From assembly GCA_049282455.1 (NCBI GenBank), contig JBAPUB010000309.1, positions 1 through 5,671 of the forward strand: a DNA stretch of 5,671 nt. Direction: 5' to 3'. The notes below the pieces were generated by a model. That model had not been told where the DNA came from and ran no database searches. It saw nothing but the letters and a program-made list of their open reading frames with translations. Shown in pieces: positions 5,144-5,671 of this stretch. The translations under genes and the position numbers were made by a program. The DNA is from JBAPUB01 sp049282455 (GTDB lineage Bacteria > Actinomycetota > Actinomycetes > JAHEKZ01). Position 1 is the stretch's first letter. The number at the start of each line of letters is the position of its first letter.

Positions 5144-5671
5144 AGTGCCTCCGCCAGGAGTGCGGCTACGTCGATCCCCCGCTGCTCGAACCGCTCGAGG
5201 TGGGGAGGGAACCCATTGGCGCGGACCAGACGGCCATCCCGGGAGACGAAAATGTCCTCCATCTCGACGATCCCCGCCTCCACGCGCCCCGGCAGCGCCG
5301 CGATCTCGCGGACTCGTCGACGCCCGTCCGCATCGGCACTCAGGTGCACCACCAGATCGACGCACCCGGCGACCGTCGGTACGACGAATCCCGAGCCGAC
5401 GTTCTCCCCCGCAAGCAAGGGCAGAGTGCACAGCTTCGTCACTGCCTCCCTCGCGCTGTTCGCGTGCAGGCTGCACATCCCGGGAAGCCCGCTGTTCAAG
5501 GCGATGAGCAGGTCGAGACACTCCTCTTGACGAACTTCCCCGACGATGATCCTGCTGGGCCTCATCCGCAGCGCTTCTTTGACCAGACGTCGCAACCGGA
5601 TCTCGCCGGTGCCTTCCAGGCTCGGCTGCCTGGTCTGGAGACCGACTACGTCGGGAAGAGGGACCTGAAGC
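5140..5671 (-). CDS. tadA: TadA/CpaF secretion ATPase, C-terminal part only (5' end outside the window)
   Basis: This is the hexameric type II/IV secretion ATPase that energises Tad pilus assembly from the cytoplasm. The window holds the last 176 residues, about the C-terminal half of the RecA-like domain. The Walker B-like segment RIIVGEVRQEE is at fragment residues 40-50, with the acidic pair partner Glu45. It is followed by LDLLIALNSGLPGMCSLHAN (52-71), which carries the His box (H69), and TKLCTLPLLAG (78-88). The start of the fragment, RQPSLEGTGEIRLRRLVKEA (14-33), is the segment normally found before Walker B in actinobacterial CpaF proteins. The Walker A motif lies beyond the right edge. 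The stop overlaps the tadB start. A Leu codon at 5595 could look like a start but is well inside the conserved domain. Assignment to TadA rather than another GspE/VirB11 relative rests on the tadB-tadC neighbours. Confidence 0.94.
   Translation of the reverse strand, partial: LQVPLPDVVGLQTRQPSLEGTGEIRLRRLVKEALRMRPSRIIVGEVRQEECLDLLIALNSGLPGMCSLHANSAREAVTKLCTLPLLAGENVGSGFVVPTVAGCVDLVVHLSADADGRRRVREIAALPGRVEAGIVEMEDIFVSRDGRLVRANGFPPHLERFEQRGIDVAALLAEAL
5148..5152 (-). promoter_or_regulatory. Ribosome binding site of tadB
   Basis: GGAGG lies 4 nt before the tadB GTG, inside the last codons of tadA. It supports the GTG at 5143 as the start instead of the far upstream codons in the same frame. Confidence 0.65.

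Noticed and set aside
5144..5521. N-terminal extension of tadB by 126 codons to 5521.
   Set aside because: It overlaps the conserved ATPase domain of tadA and has low-complexity Arg/Gly-rich sequence. The GTG at 5143 has GGAGG and a GTGA overlap.
4131..5530. Long + strand frames opposite tadB and tadA (4131-5078, 4568-5530).
   Set aside because: They are arginine/serine-rich shadow frames of clearly recognised pilus genes on the other strand.

Overview
The window reads as chromosomal DNA of a high-GC Gram-positive actinobacterium. Codon third positions are strongly G/C, GTG starts are used, prfB has no programmed frameshift, and the pilus genes follow the compact actinobacterial Tad order without an outer-membrane secretin. 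The family resemblance suggests a Nocardioides-like or related lineage, but the species cannot be named from the sequence.

Left part (1-1865): prfB (peptide chain release factor 2) runs leftward and its 3' end is cut off by the window edge. Divergent from it, with only 18 bp between the two start codons, is a membrane-anchored or secreted lipase/esterase of the alpha/beta-hydrolase fold (1029-1865, + strand). Its stop lies 11 bp from the stop of the next, convergent gene.

Right part (1877-5671): a single leftward operon for Tad-type (tight adherence, Flp) pilus assembly. In transcription order it contains tadA/cpaF (ATPase, 5' end cut off by the window edge), tadB and tadC (inner-membrane platform proteins with T2SSF domains), a 61-residue Flp-like pilin, two TadE-like pseudopilins and a TadG-like protein. 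All junctions are 1-4 bp stop/start overlaps except tadC-pilin. That junction has a 37-bp gap with a strong Shine-Dalgarno sequence and a perfect inverted repeat across the tadC stop codon.

How they fit together: TadA would power assembly at the TadB/TadC platform. The Flp-like peptide would be the fibre subunit, and the TadE/TadG proteins would be minor pilins or assembly factors. The order matches the known Mycobacterium tuberculosis cluster Rv3659c-Rv3654c, with one TadE/TadG-type gene more than I recall there. No prepilin peptidase (TadV) is present in the window. I found no RNA genes, insertion sequences, CRISPR arrays or attachment sites. No stretch over 300 bases lacks a gene. The most unusual points are the atypical pilin processing region and the hairpin just ahead of the pilin gene; I do not see a clearly undescribed system.
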